Below, in pieces: positions 10,288 through 19,572 of a stretch of 64,000 nt of DNA. The DNA is from Paraburkholderia ribeironis (GTDB lineage Bacteria > Pseudomonadota > Gammaproteobacteria > Burkholderiales > Burkholderiaceae), in the NCBI RefSeq assembly GCF_900019265.1, contig NZ_CYGX02000038.1, forward strand, positions 1 through 64,000. Direction: 5' to 3'. A model generated the notes under the pieces. That model worked only from the letters and a program-made list of their open reading frames with translations, did not search any database and was not told the DNA's origin. The position numbers and the translations under genes were made by a program. Each line of letters begins with the position of its first letter. Positions within the stretch are counted from its first letter, which is position 1.

Positions 10288-11742
10288 ATGTCCGAACGTA
10301 AGCTCACCAATGCCGCCGGCGCACCCATCGCCGACAACCAGAATTCGATCACCGCCGGTGCGCGCGGCCCGGTCATGCTGCAAGACGTCTGGCTGTTCGA
10401 AAAGCTCGCCCACTTCGATCGCGAAGTGATTCCCGAGCGGCGCGTGCATGCCAAAGGCTCGGGCGCATTCGGCACGCTGAAGGTCACGCACGACATCTCG
10501 CGCTACACGAAGGCAAAGGTGTTCGCACAAGTCGGCAAGGAAACGCCGCTCTTCATGCGCTTTTCGACGGTGGCCGGCGAGCGCGGCGCGGCCGACGCGG
10601 AACGCGACGTGCGTGGCTTCTCGATCAAGTTCTACACGGAAGAGGGCAACTGGGACGTGGTCGGCAACAACACGCCGGTGTTCTTCATCCGCGACCCGCT
10701 GAAGTTTCCGGACTTCATCCACACGCAAAAGCGTGATCCGTACACCAATCTGCGCAGCAACATCGCGGCGTGGGATTTCTGGTCGCGTCATCCGGAGTCG
10801 CTGCATCAGGTGACGATTCTGATGAGCGACCGCGGCATTCCGAAGAACTACCGGCAGATGCACGGTTTCGGTTCGCACACGTATTCGTTCATCAACGCGG
10901 ACAACGAGCGCTTCTGGGTGAAGTTCCACTTCAAGTCGATGCAAGGCATCGAAAACTACACCGATGCCGAGGCCGCGCAAGTGATCGCGCAGGACCGCGA
11001 AAGTGCGCAACGCGATCTGGTCGCCAGCATCGATGCGGGCAACTTGCCGAAATGGCGCTTCGCGATTCAGGTGATGCCGGAAGCGGACGCGGCGACCTAT
11101 CGTTTCAACCCGTTCGACATCACGAAGGTGTGGTCGCAGAAGGACTATCCGTTGATCGACGTCGGCACGATCGAGCTGAACCGCAACGCCGCGAACTATT
11201 TCGCGGACGTCGAGCAGGCGGCGTTCACGCCGGCCAATGTGGTGCCGGGCATCGGTTTTTCGCCGGACCGTCTGCTGCAAGGACGCCTCTTTTCGTACGG
11301 CGACACCCAGCGTTACCGGCTCGGCATCAATCACCATCAGATTCCGGTGAATGCGTCGCGCGTGCCGAATCCGCATTCGTTCCATCGCGACGGCGCGATG
11401 CGCACGGACGGCAATCTCGGTGGCAACGTGAACTATGAGCCCAACCGCTTCGGCGACTACGCGCAGGACCCGAACGCGTCGGAGCCGTCGCTCGCGGCAG
11501 GTGCGGTGGATCGCTACGATCATCGCGCGGACGAGGACTACTACACGCAGCCAGGCATGTTGTTCGCGCTGTTCGACACGGCCCAGCGACAGCGGCTGTT
11601 CGGCAATATCGCGCGGCACATCAACGGTGTGCCGCAGGATATCGTCGCCCGGCAGATCGAGCATTTGCGCCGCGCCGATCCGGCTTACGCGGAAGGTGTG
11701 CTCGCCGCTCTGGCCGAACTGGCCGAAGGCGGCAGGAAGTGA
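10288..11742 (+). CDS. katA: Monofunctional haem catalase KatA
   Basis: The enzyme dismutates hydrogen peroxide to water and oxygen. At 484 aa it is a small-subunit (clade 3-type) catalase. Landmarks are the catalytic His54 in RRVHAKGSGAFG, the distal Asn in DVVGNNTPVFFIRD, and the proximal haem ligand Tyr in LLQGRLFSYGDTQRYRLG. An AGGAG ribosome-binding site is at 10277-10281. The position after oxyR and before dps indicates induction by peroxide through OxyR. There is no signal peptide, so the location is cytoplasmic. Confidence 0.96.
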   Translation: MSERKLTNAAGAPIADNQNSITAGARGPVMLQDVWLFEKLAHFDREVIPERRVHAKGSGAFGTLKVTHDISRYTKAKVFAQVGKETPLFMRFSTVAGERGAADAERDVRGFSIKFYTEEGNWDVVGNNTPVFFIRDPLKFPDFIHTQKRDPYTNLRSNIAAWDFWSRHPESLHQVTILMSDRGIPKNYRQMHGFGSHTYSFINADNERFWVKFHFKSMQGIENYTDAEAAQVIAQDRESAQRDLVASIDAGNLPKWRFAIQVMPEADAATYRFNPFDITKVWSQKDYPLIDVGTIELNRNAANYFADVEQAAFTPANVVPGIGFSPDRLLQGRLFSYGDTQRYRLGINHHQIPVNASRVPNPHSFHRDGAMRTDGNLGGNVNYEPNRFGDYAQDPNASEPSLAAGAVDRYDHRADEDYYTQPGMLFALFDTAQRQRLFGNIARHINGVPQDIVARQIEHLRRADPAYAEGVLAALAELAEGGRK

Positions 11743-11747
11743 GCAGC

Positions 11748-11800
11748 AGGAAATAAGCAGCGAGAAAATGAGCAGCGAAAAACGGGCAGCGCGCGGTTCA
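11748..11800. repeat. Degenerate 14-15 bp repeat after katA
   Basis: Four imperfect copies of a unit starting GCAGC (near 11752, 11768, 11782 and 11796) occur just after the katA stop, each followed by an A-rich stretch in the first three. Confidence 0.45.
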
Positions 11801-11815
11801 GGCGCAGTCGCAAAG

Positions 11816-11837
11816 CGGGGCGCTTCTGCGCCCCGTT
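11816..11837 (+). terminator. Probable katA terminator hairpin
   Basis: An 8-bp perfect GC-rich stem (11816-11823 with 11828-11835) has a TTCT loop and is followed by only two T. It is a strong hairpin but a weak U-tract, so termination may be partial. Confidence 0.5.
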
Positions 11838-11867
11838 GATGTCGATATCAATCGCAGGAGTACGATC

Positions 11868-12029
11868 GTGATCCCGATGATGATGGCTACGATGCACGGC
11901 CCGCGTGCCGTGCGCGGCACGCAACGGCAACGGACATTCATGCTGCGCAAGACGATCGGTTTCGCGATCGTCGCGAGCGGGTTCGCGGTGATCGTCGCGC
12001 AGGCGTTGCAACCCATGGTGGGCGGCTAA
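11868..12029 (+). CDS. Small single-helix membrane protein (53 aa)
   Basis: GTG 11868 is preceded by AGGAG (11856-11860) at seven bases. The 53-aa product has a basic N-terminal half (GTQRQRTFMLRK) and then one predicted membrane helix (TIGFAIVASGFAVIVAQAL). It lies between katA and dps in the same direction and 152 bp before the dps start. I do not recognise the family. The good ribosome-binding site, the positive-inside topology and the placement in an oxidative-stress cluster support a real small membrane protein; ATG codons at 11877-11883 are alternative starts. Confidence 0.5.
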   Translation: MIPMMMATMHGPRAVRGTQRQRTFMLRKTIGFAIVASGFAVIVAQALQPMVGG

Positions 12030-12181
12030 GAACGGCGCGGCCGTCGATGCTGCGAGTGACCGCGCACCGCGCGAGCGTTGCAGATTTCCAGGCTAAACTG
12101 ACGAGCGCCCCATGTTTCGAGTCTGCGATGCGCAGGCCGTCATTTTCAGATCGGTTCGTATCACTCTTCAAAGGAGTCATC

Positions 12182-12676
12182 ATGGCCAAGAAAGAAGCCG
12201 CAACCGTACAGCACGTCAATATCGGAATCAGCGACAAGGATCGCAAGAAAATCGCAGAAGGTCTGTCGCGTCTGCTTGCCGACACCTATACGCTGTACCT
12301 GAAGACCCACAACTTTCACTGGAACGTGACGGGTCCGATGTTCAATACGCTGCACCTGATGTTCGAAACGCAATACAACGAACTGGCGCTGGCGGTCGAT
12401 TCGATCGCTGAACGTATTCGCGCGCTGGGCGTGCATGCGCCGGGCAGCTACAAGGATTTCGCGAAGCTGTCGTCGATCCCCGAAGCGGACGGCGTGCCGG
12501 CCGCGGAAGAAATGATCCGCCAGCTGGTCGAAGGCCAGGAAGCCGTGGTGCGTACCGCACGCGCGATTTTCCCGTCGACGGAAGCCGCCAACGACGAGCC
12601 GACCGCCGACCTGCTGACGCAACGCATGCAAACGCACGAAAAGACCGCGTGGATGCTGCGCTCGATGCTGGCTTGA
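12182..12676 (+). CDS. dps: Dps/ferritin-like DNA-protection protein
   Basis: Dps forms a dodecamer that oxidises and stores iron with peroxide and shields DNA under stress. The 164-aa protein starts at ATG 12182 after an AAGGAG site (12170-12175); the frame is open further upstream, but family alignment and the ribosome-binding site fix this start. Ferroxidase-site landmarks are visible in KTHNFHWNVTG and in the following helix FETQYNELALAVDSIAERIR, whose spaced Asp and Glu residues belong to the same centre. Its location behind oxyR and katA fits peroxide induction. A strong terminator follows. Confidence 0.95.
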   Translation: MAKKEAATVQHVNIGISDKDRKKIAEGLSRLLADTYTLYLKTHNFHWNVTGPMFNTLHLMFETQYNELALAVDSIAERIRALGVHAPGSYKDFAKLSSIPEADGVPAAEEMIRQLVEGQEAVVRTARAIFPSTEAANDEPTADLLTQRMQTHEKTAWMLRSMLA

Positions 12677-12740
12677 GCGTTGTACCTTGGCGAGCGATTC
12701 GCTTCGCTTCGCTCAGACGCCAACGTTGTGGTGATACAGA

Positions 12741-12774
12741 ACACAGCCTCCCCGCGCGGGAGGCTGTGTTTTTT
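12741..12774 (+). terminator. Intrinsic terminator after dps
   Basis: A 12-bp perfect stem (12741-12752 with 12758-12769) is followed by a run of six T ending at 12774. It closes the oxidative-stress block before ubiA. Confidence 0.9.
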
Positions 12775-12899
12775 CTGGCACCGGCCTGGGATGCGCACGC
12801 AAGGCTGACGTCGCCACCGGCATCGGCCACGCCGGAACTGCCGGCCGCCCGCATCCCGTAAAATAGCGGCACCGTCTTCGCACTGCACCGAATCCGCCC

Positions 12900-13763
12900 A
12901 TGTTCGCCCGACTTCCCCTGTATCTGCGCCTCGTTCGCATGGACAAGCCGATCGGCAGCCTGCTGCTGCTGTGGCCGACGCTCAACGCACTGTGGATCGC
13001 GTCCGACGGTCATCCGTCGTGGCCGCTGCTGGTGATCTTCACGGTGGGCACGGTGCTGATGCGCTCGGCGGGCTGCGCGATCAACGACTATGCGGATCGC
13101 GATTTCGACCGCTACGTGAAGCGCACCGAAAATCGTCCGATCACATCGGGCAAGATCAAGGCGTGGGAAGCGGTGGCGCTGGCGGCCGGTCTGTCGTTGC
13201 TCGCCTTTTTGCTGATCCTGCCGCTGAATACGCTAACCAAGGAACTGTCGGTGGCGGCGTTGTTCGTCGCCGGATCGTATCCGTTTACCAAGCGGTTCTT
13301 CGCGATTCCTCAGGCCTATCTCGGCATTGCGTTCGGCTTCGGCATTCCGATGGCGTTCGCCGCGGTCCAGAACCACGTGCCGATGCTTGGATGGGTGATG
13401 CTGCTCGCCAACGTGTTCTGGTCGGTCGCATACGACACCGAATACGCGATGGTCGATCGCGACGACGACATCAAGATCGGCATCCGCACCTCGGCGCTGA
13501 CGTTCGGCCGCTTCGACGTGGCCGCGATCATGCTGTGCTATGCGGTGACGCTGGGCATTTACGTCGGCATCGGCGTGATGCTCGGTTTTGGCGTGCTGTA
13601 CTGGCTGGGATGGGCGGTGGCAGTGGGCTGCGCGATCTATCACTACACGCTGATCCGCAACCGCGAACGGATGGCCTGCTTCGCGGCGTTCCGGCATAAC
13701 AACTGGCTGGGCGGCGCGCTGTTTGCGGGGATTGCCGCGCATTACGCGGTGGCTTCGTTTTAA
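12900..13763 (+). CDS. ubiA: 4-hydroxybenzoate octaprenyltransferase
   Basis: UbiA attaches the polyprenyl tail to 4-hydroxybenzoate in ubiquinone synthesis at the inner membrane. The 287-aa protein is a multi-helix membrane enzyme with both aspartate-rich prenyl-diphosphate motifs: NDYADRDFDRYVKRT (from residue 62) and DTEYAMVDRDDDIKIG (about residues 178-193). No strong ribosome-binding site precedes ATG 12900; a TAAAAT box at about 12857 may be its -10. The gene stands alone between two terminators. Confidence 0.96.
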   Translation: MFARLPLYLRLVRMDKPIGSLLLLWPTLNALWIASDGHPSWPLLVIFTVGTVLMRSAGCAINDYADRDFDRYVKRTENRPITSGKIKAWEAVALAAGLSLLAFLLILPLNTLTKELSVAALFVAGSYPFTKRFFAIPQAYLGIAFGFGIPMAFAAVQNHVPMLGWVMLLANVFWSVAYDTEYAMVDRDDDIKIGIRTSALTFGRFDVAAIMLCYAVTLGIYVGIGVMLGFGVLYWLGWAVAVGCAIYHYTLIRNRERMACFAAFRHNNWLGGALFAGIAAHYAVASF

Positions 13764-13767
13764 TGGC

Positions 13768-13790
13768 GCAGCGCCGCTCGGGCGCTGCTT
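13768..13790 (+). terminator. Probable ubiA terminator
   Basis: An 8-bp perfect stem (13768-13775 with 13781-13788) with a 5-nt loop begins four bases after the ubiA stop; the T-run is short. Confidence 0.55.
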
Positions 13791-13794
13791 TCCG

Positions 13795-13877
13795 TGCTTC
13801 ACGTCACGCTTCACGCGTAGTTTGCTTCACGTGTAATTGCTTCACGCGTAGTTGCTTCACAGGCGGTCGCTTCACGT
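13795..13877. repeat. About six copies of a 15-bp GCTTCAC-type repeat
   Basis: The core GCTTCAC recurs about every 13-16 bp, five to six times, with units such as GCTTCACGCGTAGTT alternating with GCTTCACGTGTAATT. It fills the ubiA-proC convergent spacer. No gene is visible in 13764-14010. Confidence 0.8.
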
Positions 13878-14010
13878 GCCGTATTCGCACCTGATATTTG
13901 CGCGGCGTTGACACAGAGTTGGCGCCGAAATTCGAAGCAGGGCGCTGCGTCCCTCTGCGCGCTTCTTTTCCCAACTACTGTCCTGCGCTCGCCGTTGCAT
14001 CCCGACGCGC

Positions 14011-14826
14011 TTACTGCTTGCCGAATTCGTCGCCCATTTCCCGTGCGCGCGCATCGGCGGCGAGCGCACCGCGCACGATTGCGTCCTTGATGCCGCTCGC
14101 GTCGAACGATGCGAGCGCCGCGGCGGTCGTGCCGCCTTTCGATGTCACGCGTTCGCGCAGCACGCTCGGCGGCTCGTCGGAATTCGCCGCCAATTGGGCC
14201 GCGCCGGTGAAGGTCGCAACCGCGAGCGCCCGGCCCTGCGCTTCATCCATGCCGAGCTGGCGCGCGGCTGCCTGCAGCGCTTCGATGAAATAGAACACGT
14301 AAGCCGGCCCGCTGCCCGAGATCGCGGTGACGGCATCGATCTTCGCTTCGTCGTCGAACCAGACCGTGTCGCCGACCGCGCCGAGCACCTGCGACGCGAG
14401 CGTACGCCCCGCTTCGTCGACAGTGCCGGTCGCGACGAGACCCGTCACGCCCATGCCGATCAGCGCCGGTGTATTCGGCATCACGCGCACGATGCGGCTG
14501 TGGCCGTTCAGCCAGCGCGACATGTCGCCCATGCGGATTCCCGCGACGATGCTGATCGCCAGTTGCGACGCCTGCAAATGCGGCGCCAGCGCTTGCGCGA
14601 CGCTCTTCAGGATCTGCGGCTTCACCGCCAGCACGACCGCGTCGTACGCGGCGAGCGTGCCGTCGGCGGCCGCACCGGTGCGGATGCCGAATTGCTGCTC
14701 GTTGCGCTTGCGTGCGTTTTCGTCGGGGTCGATCGCGTACAGGTCTGCGGCCGCGACGCCACGCTTGATGAGGCCGCCGATCAACGCCGCGGCCATATTG
14801 CCACCGCCGATAAAAGCAATTTTCAT
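14011..14826 (-). CDS. proC: Pyrroline-5-carboxylate reductase
   Basis: ProC catalyses the last step of proline synthesis, the NAD(P)H-dependent reduction of pyrroline-5-carboxylate. The chosen start, ATG 14826, gives MKIAFIGGGNMAAALIGGL, the N-terminal Rossmann motif, and 271 aa, the usual length; the frame is open another 15 codons upstream without support. The C-terminal half carries the conserved AITAISGSGPAYVF-type segment (here AVTAISGSGPAYVFYFIEAL) and GGTTAAAL. It lies 48 bp after yggS, a pairing conserved across proteobacteria. Confidence 0.96.
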   Translation of the reverse strand: MKIAFIGGGNMAAALIGGLIKRGVAAADLYAIDPDENARKRNEQQFGIRTGAAADGTLAAYDAVVLAVKPQILKSVAQALAPHLQASQLAISIVAGIRMGDMSRWLNGHSRIVRVMPNTPALIGMGVTGLVATGTVDEAGRTLASQVLGAVGDTVWFDDEAKIDAVTAISGSGPAYVFYFIEALQAAARQLGMDEAQGRALAVATFTGAAQLAANSDEPPSVLRERVTSKGGTTAAALASFDASGIKDAIVRGALAADARAREMGDEFGKQ

Positions 14827-14874
14827 GATGTTCCGAATGTGGTCCGGTGAGGAGCCCGCCAAGGCCCGCAAAGG

Positions 14875-15573
14875 TCAGTGAGAGTAATCGCGTGCGCCGA
14901 AGATCGCACTGCCGACGCGTACGATCGTCGCGCCTTCCAGCACAGCCGCTTCGAGGTCGGCCGACATGCCCATCGACAGCGTGTCGAGTGCCAGTCCGTC
15001 GTCGCACAGGCGCTCGAGCAATTCGCGCAACTGGCGATGCGGCACACGTTGCGCATCGATGTCGCCGGCTGGTTCGGGTATCGACATCAATCCGCGCAGC
15101 GTCAGTTTCGGCAGCGCGGCGATCTGCTGCGCGACCTCGACCGCCTCGGGAATGCTGACACCGCTCTTGGATGCCTCGCCGCTGATGTTCACCTGCAGGC
15201 ACACGTTCAACGGCGGGAGATGGTCGGGGCGCTGTTCCGACAGCCGCTGCGCGATTTTCAGTCGATCGACCGAGTGCACCCAGTCGAAATGCTCGGCGAC
15301 CGGCCGCGTCTTGTTCGATTGCAACGGGCCGATGAAATGCCATTCGAGCGCCGCGCGCAAATCGGCCAGTGCCTCGATCTTGGTGAGCGCTTCCTGCACG
15401 TAGTTCTCGCCGAACGCGCGCTGGCCGGCGCTGTGGGCGGCGCGCACGTCTTCGGCCGGAAAGGTCTTCGAGACCGCGAGCAGCATGACCGAGCGCGCGT
15501 CGCGCCCGGCCACGTGCGCGGCCGCGGCGATGCGTTGCCGCACCGCTTCGAGGTTGTGAATCAGATCGGGCAT
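14875..15573 (-). CDS. yggS: Pyridoxal-phosphate homeostasis protein YggS
   Basis: YggS (PLPBP family) binds PLP without known catalysis and keeps vitamin B6 and amino-acid pools balanced. The 232-aa protein has the PLP lysine in LLAVSKTFPAEDVRAA and the FGENYVQEAL, WHFIGPLQSNKT and GLMSIPEP motifs of the TIM-barrel fold. The start at ATG 15573 (MPDLIHNLEAVRQRI) matches the family; the longer open frame upstream overlaps glcF and is rejected. It is followed by proC. Confidence 0.95.
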   Translation of the reverse strand: MPDLIHNLEAVRQRIAAAAHVAGRDARSVMLLAVSKTFPAEDVRAAHSAGQRAFGENYVQEALTKIEALADLRAALEWHFIGPLQSNKTRPVAEHFDWVHSVDRLKIAQRLSEQRPDHLPPLNVCLQVNISGEASKSGVSIPEAVEVAQQIAALPKLTLRGLMSIPEPAGDIDAQRVPHRQLRELLERLCDDGLALDTLSMGMSADLEAAVLEGATIVRVGSAIFGARDYSH

Positions 15574-15611
15574 GGAACGGAACCGGTAATCAGCGTAAGG
15601 CGATGACCGGA

Positions 15612-16838
15612 TTATACGGACAGCATGTGCTCGACCAATTCGATCCAGTGCGCGACCGGCGTCGACGTGCCGCTTTGCAGATGCGCAATGCAGCCGACGT
15701 TCGCTGACACGATCACCTGCGGCTCCTGCGCCTGCAGCCGATCGAGCTTCTGGTCGCGCAGCGCGTACGAGAGCCTCGGCTGCGTCAGCGAGTAGGTACC
15801 GGCCGAGCCGCAGCAAAGATGACTATCGGCGGGCAGGCGCACTTCGACGCCGAGCGCGCTCAGCAGTTGCTCGACCTTGCCGCGCACCTGCTGGCCATGC
15901 TGCAGCGTGCAGGGCGGATGAAACGCGACCGTGTGCACCGAGCGGCGGCGCGTGACCGCGGTCAGCGCTTCTTCGAAGTCCGGCAGGATCTCCGCGATGT
16001 CACGCGTCAATTCGACGATGCGGTGTGCCTTCTCCGCGTACACCGGATCGTGGCGCAACAGGTGCGCGTATTCCTTGACCGTCGCGCCGCAGCCGGACGC
16101 GTTCATCACGATCGCCTCGACGCCCTGTTCGACGTATGGCCACCATGCGTCGATGTTGGCGCGCATGTCGTCGAGCGCTTCATCGTTGTAGCCCAGATGC
16201 AGACGGATCGCGCCGCAGCAGCCGGCATCGGCGGCGATCACGGTTTCCACGCCGAGCGCATCGAGTACCCGCGCGGTGGCGATGTTGACGTTCGGCATCA
16301 TCGACGGTTGCACGCAGCCGGCCAGCATCAGCATCTTGCGCGTATGTTTCGCGGTCGGCCATTCGAGTGGGCGTTGCCGCGCGGGCACCTTGTCGCGCAG
16401 CTTCTTCGGCAGAACCCTGCGGAAATGCTGGGCGAGGCGCATGGTCGGCGTGAAGATCGCGCTATTCGGCACGGCGCTCGCGAGCAGGCGGCGCAGCAGC
16501 CGCTGGCCGGGCGGGCGCGCGACTTTTTCTTCGGTGAGCTTGCGGCCGATTTCGACCAGCCGGCCATATTGCACGCCGGACGGACAGGTCGTCTCGCAGT
16601 TGCGGCAGGTCAGGCAGCGATCGAGGTGGAGCTGGGTGCTGCGCGTAACCGGCGCGCCTTCGACCATCTGCTTGATCAGATAGATACGCCCGCGTGGGCC
16701 GTCCAATTCGTCGCCGAGCAACTGGTAGGTTGGGCAGGTGGCCGTGCAGAAGCCGCAGTGCACGCATTTATGCAGAATGGCGTCGGCTTCGTCGCCATCG
16801 GGCGTATTGCGAATGAAGTCCGCGAGGTTGGTTTGCAT
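15612..16838 (-). CDS. glcF: Glycolate oxidase iron-sulfur subunit GlcF
   Basis: GlcF is the electron-transfer subunit of the membrane-associated glycolate oxidase. The 408-aa protein has two 4Fe-4S motifs: C25-C28-C31-C35 (KCVHCGFCTATCPTY) and C75-C78-C81-C85 (RCLTCRNCETTCPSG), followed by two cysteine-rich CCG domains (ADAGCCGAIRL and DSHLCCGSAGTYSL). It starts 8 bp after the glcE stop, so the two are translationally close. Electrons probably pass to the quinone pool. Confidence 0.96.
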   Translation of the reverse strand: MQTNLADFIRNTPDGDEADAILHKCVHCGFCTATCPTYQLLGDELDGPRGRIYLIKQMVEGAPVTRSTQLHLDRCLTCRNCETTCPSGVQYGRLVEIGRKLTEEKVARPPGQRLLRRLLASAVPNSAIFTPTMRLAQHFRRVLPKKLRDKVPARQRPLEWPTAKHTRKMLMLAGCVQPSMMPNVNIATARVLDALGVETVIAADAGCCGAIRLHLGYNDEALDDMRANIDAWWPYVEQGVEAIVMNASGCGATVKEYAHLLRHDPVYAEKAHRIVELTRDIAEILPDFEEALTAVTRRRSVHTVAFHPPCTLQHGQQVRGKVEQLLSALGVEVRLPADSHLCCGSAGTYSLTQPRLSYALRDQKLDRLQAQEPQVIVSANVGCIAHLQSGTSTPVAHWIELVEHMLSV

Positions 16839-16846
16839 CGCGTCGC

Positions 16847-17935
16847 TCAGAAGTCAGGGTAGAGACGGCCGCGATTGAAGATGCGGGCCGGGTCGAAGGC
16901 GTTTTTCAGGCCACGATGAATTTTCATCAGCGGCGCGGGTAGCGGAGTAAACACGCCGGCGCTGCGGTCGTAGCCGTAACCGGTGCGGAAGATGGTGGCA
17001 TGGCCGCCAGCCTGCTTCGCGCTGATGCGCACGGTTTGCGCGTCGGTGTCGGTGATCCACCAGCGCTGGCCGCCGCCCCATTCCATCAGTTGCGCGCCGG
17101 GCAGTTGCAGCGGCTCCGTGATCGATGGCAGCGCCAGACGCCAGAGCGCGGACATCGGCGGGATGGTCGCGAAGAACGAGTCGGTCTGCTCGCGCAAGCC
17201 GGCCCAGAAGCGCTCCGCCTCGACCGCATCGACGACCTCGCCGCCGAGCGACGTCCGCGCCGCCTTGACCGCGGCTTCGGCGCCGCCCAGCCGCACCGCG
17301 AGCGTGCCGTGACGCCACGCGCTGGCGGTGATCGGCAGTGGCCGGCCGCCCCATTCGTTGAGCTTGCGAACCGCGTCGGTGCCGTTCATATCGAACTTGA
17401 GGGTGGCTTCGGCCTGCGGCAGCGGCAGCACCTTGATCGACAATTCGAGGATCAGTCCAAGCGTGCCGAGCGAACCGGCCATCAGGCGCGAAACATCGTA
17501 ACCGGCCACGTTCTTCACGACCTGGCCGCCGAAATGCAGCTTCTGGCCGTGGCCGTTCATGATGACGGCGCCGAGCACGAAGTCGCGCGCCGCGCCGGCG
17601 GCGGCCCGGCGTGGCCCGGCGATGCCGGCGGCGATGCAGCCGCCGAAGGTGGCCTGCGGCCCGAAGTGCGGCGGCTCGAAGGCAAGCATCTGATCGTGCT
17701 CGGCGAGCGCGGCTTCGATTTCGAGCAGCGGTGTGCCTGCACGCGCGGTGATGACCAGCTCCGCCGGATCGTACTCAATGATGCCGCGATAAGCGCGCGT
17801 GTCGAGGATGTCACCTTCCAGCGTCTGACCATACCAGTCTTTGGTGCCGCCGCCGCGGATGCGCAACGCGCGTCCTTCGGCGCTGGCCGAACGCACGCGT
17901 TCCGACCACACGGCGACGATGTCGTCCTCTTCCAT
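16847..17935 (-). CDS. glcE: Glycolate oxidase FAD-binding subunit GlcE
   Basis: GlcE is the second flavin-binding subunit of glycolate oxidase. The 362-aa protein begins at ATG 17935 (MEEDDIVAVWSERVRSA) and contains the FAD-binding-4 fold (VITARAGTPLLEIEAAL, FGPQATFGGCIAAGIAGPRR). The open frame continues upstream to 18703 through the 3' part of glcD; that extension is a shadow. The gene lies between glcD (143 bp upstream) and glcF (8 bp downstream). All three together suggest a complete GlcDEF enzyme converting glycolate to glyoxylate. Confidence 0.93.
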   Translation of the reverse strand: MEEDDIVAVWSERVRSASAEGRALRIRGGGTKDWYGQTLEGDILDTRAYRGIIEYDPAELVITARAGTPLLEIEAALAEHDQMLAFEPPHFGPQATFGGCIAAGIAGPRRAAAGAARDFVLGAVIMNGHGQKLHFGGQVVKNVAGYDVSRLMAGSLGTLGLILELSIKVLPLPQAEATLKFDMNGTDAVRKLNEWGGRPLPITASAWRHGTLAVRLGGAEAAVKAARTSLGGEVVDAVEAERFWAGLREQTDSFFATIPPMSALWRLALPSITEPLQLPGAQLMEWGGGQRWWITDTDAQTVRISAKQAGGHATIFRTGYGYDRSAGVFTPLPAPLMKIHRGLKNAFDPARIFNRGRLYPDF

Positions 17936-18078
17936 GGTGTCCTGCTTCGTTGTAGTTCGATTGATTGTACCGGGCGCTCGCTCGCTGGCAACCAGGAGCG
18001 GACCCGCATCGGATAGCCGGGGTGCAGGGACCGGAAAGCCCGCCGATGCGGGCGGCTTATGCGCCTTGCGTATGCGCG

Positions 18079-19572
18079 CTAGAAGCGCGGCAGCTCGGGG
18101 TGCGGCAGCAACCCGCCGCGCACGTGCATCTTGCCGTATTCGGCGCAGCGCGCTCGGGTGGGAATGCCCTTGTCGGGGTTGAGCAGGCCGGGCGCGTCGA
18201 AGGCGCGCTTGACCGCGTGGAACGTGTCGCGCTCCTCGGGCGAAAACTGCACGCACATCGAGTTGATCTTCTCGATGCCGACGCCATGCTCGCCCGTTAC
18301 CGTGCCGCCCAGTTCGACGCACGTTTCGAGGATATCGCTCCCGAACGCTTCGGCCCGATGCCACTCGTCCTGGTCGTTGCCGTTGAACAGGATCAGCGGG
18401 TGCATGTTGCCGTCGCCCGCATGGAACACGTTGATGCAGCGCAGGCCGTAGGTTTTCTCCATCGTCTCGATGCGCGCGAGCAGCGGTCCGATACTGCGAC
18501 GCGGCACCGTGCCGTCCATGCAGTAGTAGTCTGGAGAAATGCGCCCGGCCGCCGGAAACGCATTCTTGCGCCCGGACCAGAAGCGCAGCCGTTCGGCTTC
18601 CGAGCGGGAAATCTGGATGCGTGTGGCGCCGCATTCGCGCAGCACCGCGGTCATGCGCACGATTTCGTCGGCGACTTCTTCGGGCGTGCCGTCCGATTCG
18701 CACAGCAGGATCGCCGCCGCGTCGAGGTCGTAGCCGGCGTTGACGAATTCCTCGACGGCGCGCGTCGCCGGTTTGTCCATCATCTCGAGACCCGCCGGAA
18801 TGATGCCCGCGGCGATGATGCCGGCCACCGCCTCACCGCCTTTCACGACGTCGTCGAAACTGGCCATGATGACCTGCGCGGTTTGCGGCTTCGGGATCAG
18901 CTTGACGGTGACTTCGGTGACGATCGCAAACATGCCTTCGCTGCCGATCAGCACCGCGAGCAGATCGAGACCCGGCGCGTCGGGCGCGAGCGAGCCGAAT
19001 TCGACGATCTCGCCTTCCATCGTCACGGCGCGCACCCGCAGCACGTTGTGCACGGTGAGGCCGTACTTGAGGCAATGCACGCCGCCGGAGTTCTCCGAGA
19101 CGTTGCCGCCGATCGTGCAGGCGATCTGCGACGACGGGTCCGGTGCGTAGTAGAGACCATACGGCGCGGCGGCTTCGGAAATCGCCAGATTGCGCACGCC
19201 CGGCTGCACCGTGGCGGTTCGCGCATATGAATCGACTTCGACGATTTTCCTGAAGCGCGCAAGCGACAGCACCACGCCGTGGCGGATCGGCATCGCGCCG
19301 CCGGACAAACCGGTGCCCGCGCCGCGCGGCACGATCGGCACGTCGAGACGGTGGCAGATCTGCACGATGCGCTGCACCTGCGATTCCGTCTCCGGCAGCG
19401 TGACCGCGAGCGGCAAACGCCGGTATGCGGCGAGGCCGTCGCAATCGTAGGCGACGGTGTCTTCCTCGCGATACAGCAAGCAGTGGGTTGGCAATACGGC
19501 CATCAGCGCCTGCACGACTTCGCGCTGGCGCTGGGCGAGTACTTCAGCCGTCAGTTCAGCGGGTGCGTTCAT
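18079..19572 (-). CDS. glcD: Glycolate oxidase catalytic subunit GlcD
   Basis: GlcD oxidises glycolate at its FAD. The 497-aa protein has the FAD-binding-4 domain with PRGAGTGLSGGAMP and the GGNVSENSGGVHCLKYGLT segment, then the FAD-oxidase C-terminal domain with HAGDGNMHPLI and the TGEHGVGIEK signature. I chose ATG 19572, preceded by GAGGAGAC; ten extra upstream codons are open. It is first of the glcD-glcE-glcF set and follows a paralogous dehydrogenase gene. Confidence 0.95.
   Translation of the reverse strand: MNAPAELTAEVLAQRQREVVQALMAVLPTHCLLYREEDTVAYDCDGLAAYRRLPLAVTLPETESQVQRIVQICHRLDVPIVPRGAGTGLSGGAMPIRHGVVLSLARFRKIVEVDSYARTATVQPGVRNLAISEAAAPYGLYYAPDPSSQIACTIGGNVSENSGGVHCLKYGLTVHNVLRVRAVTMEGEIVEFGSLAPDAPGLDLLAVLIGSEGMFAIVTEVTVKLIPKPQTAQVIMASFDDVVKGGEAVAGIIAAGIIPAGLEMMDKPATRAVEEFVNAGYDLDAAAILLCESDGTPEEVADEIVRMTAVLRECGATRIQISRSEAERLRFWSGRKNAFPAAGRISPDYYCMDGTVPRRSIGPLLARIETMEKTYGLRCINVFHAGDGNMHPLILFNGNDQDEWHRAEAFGSDILETCVELGGTVTGEHGVGIEKINSMCVQFSPEERDTFHAVKRAFDAPGLLNPDKGIPTRARCAEYGKMHVRGGLLPHPELPRF

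Noticed and set aside
16847..18703. Long 618-codon form of glcE
   Set aside because: The extra N-terminal part is the shadow of glcD in another frame; the family start at 17935 fits.
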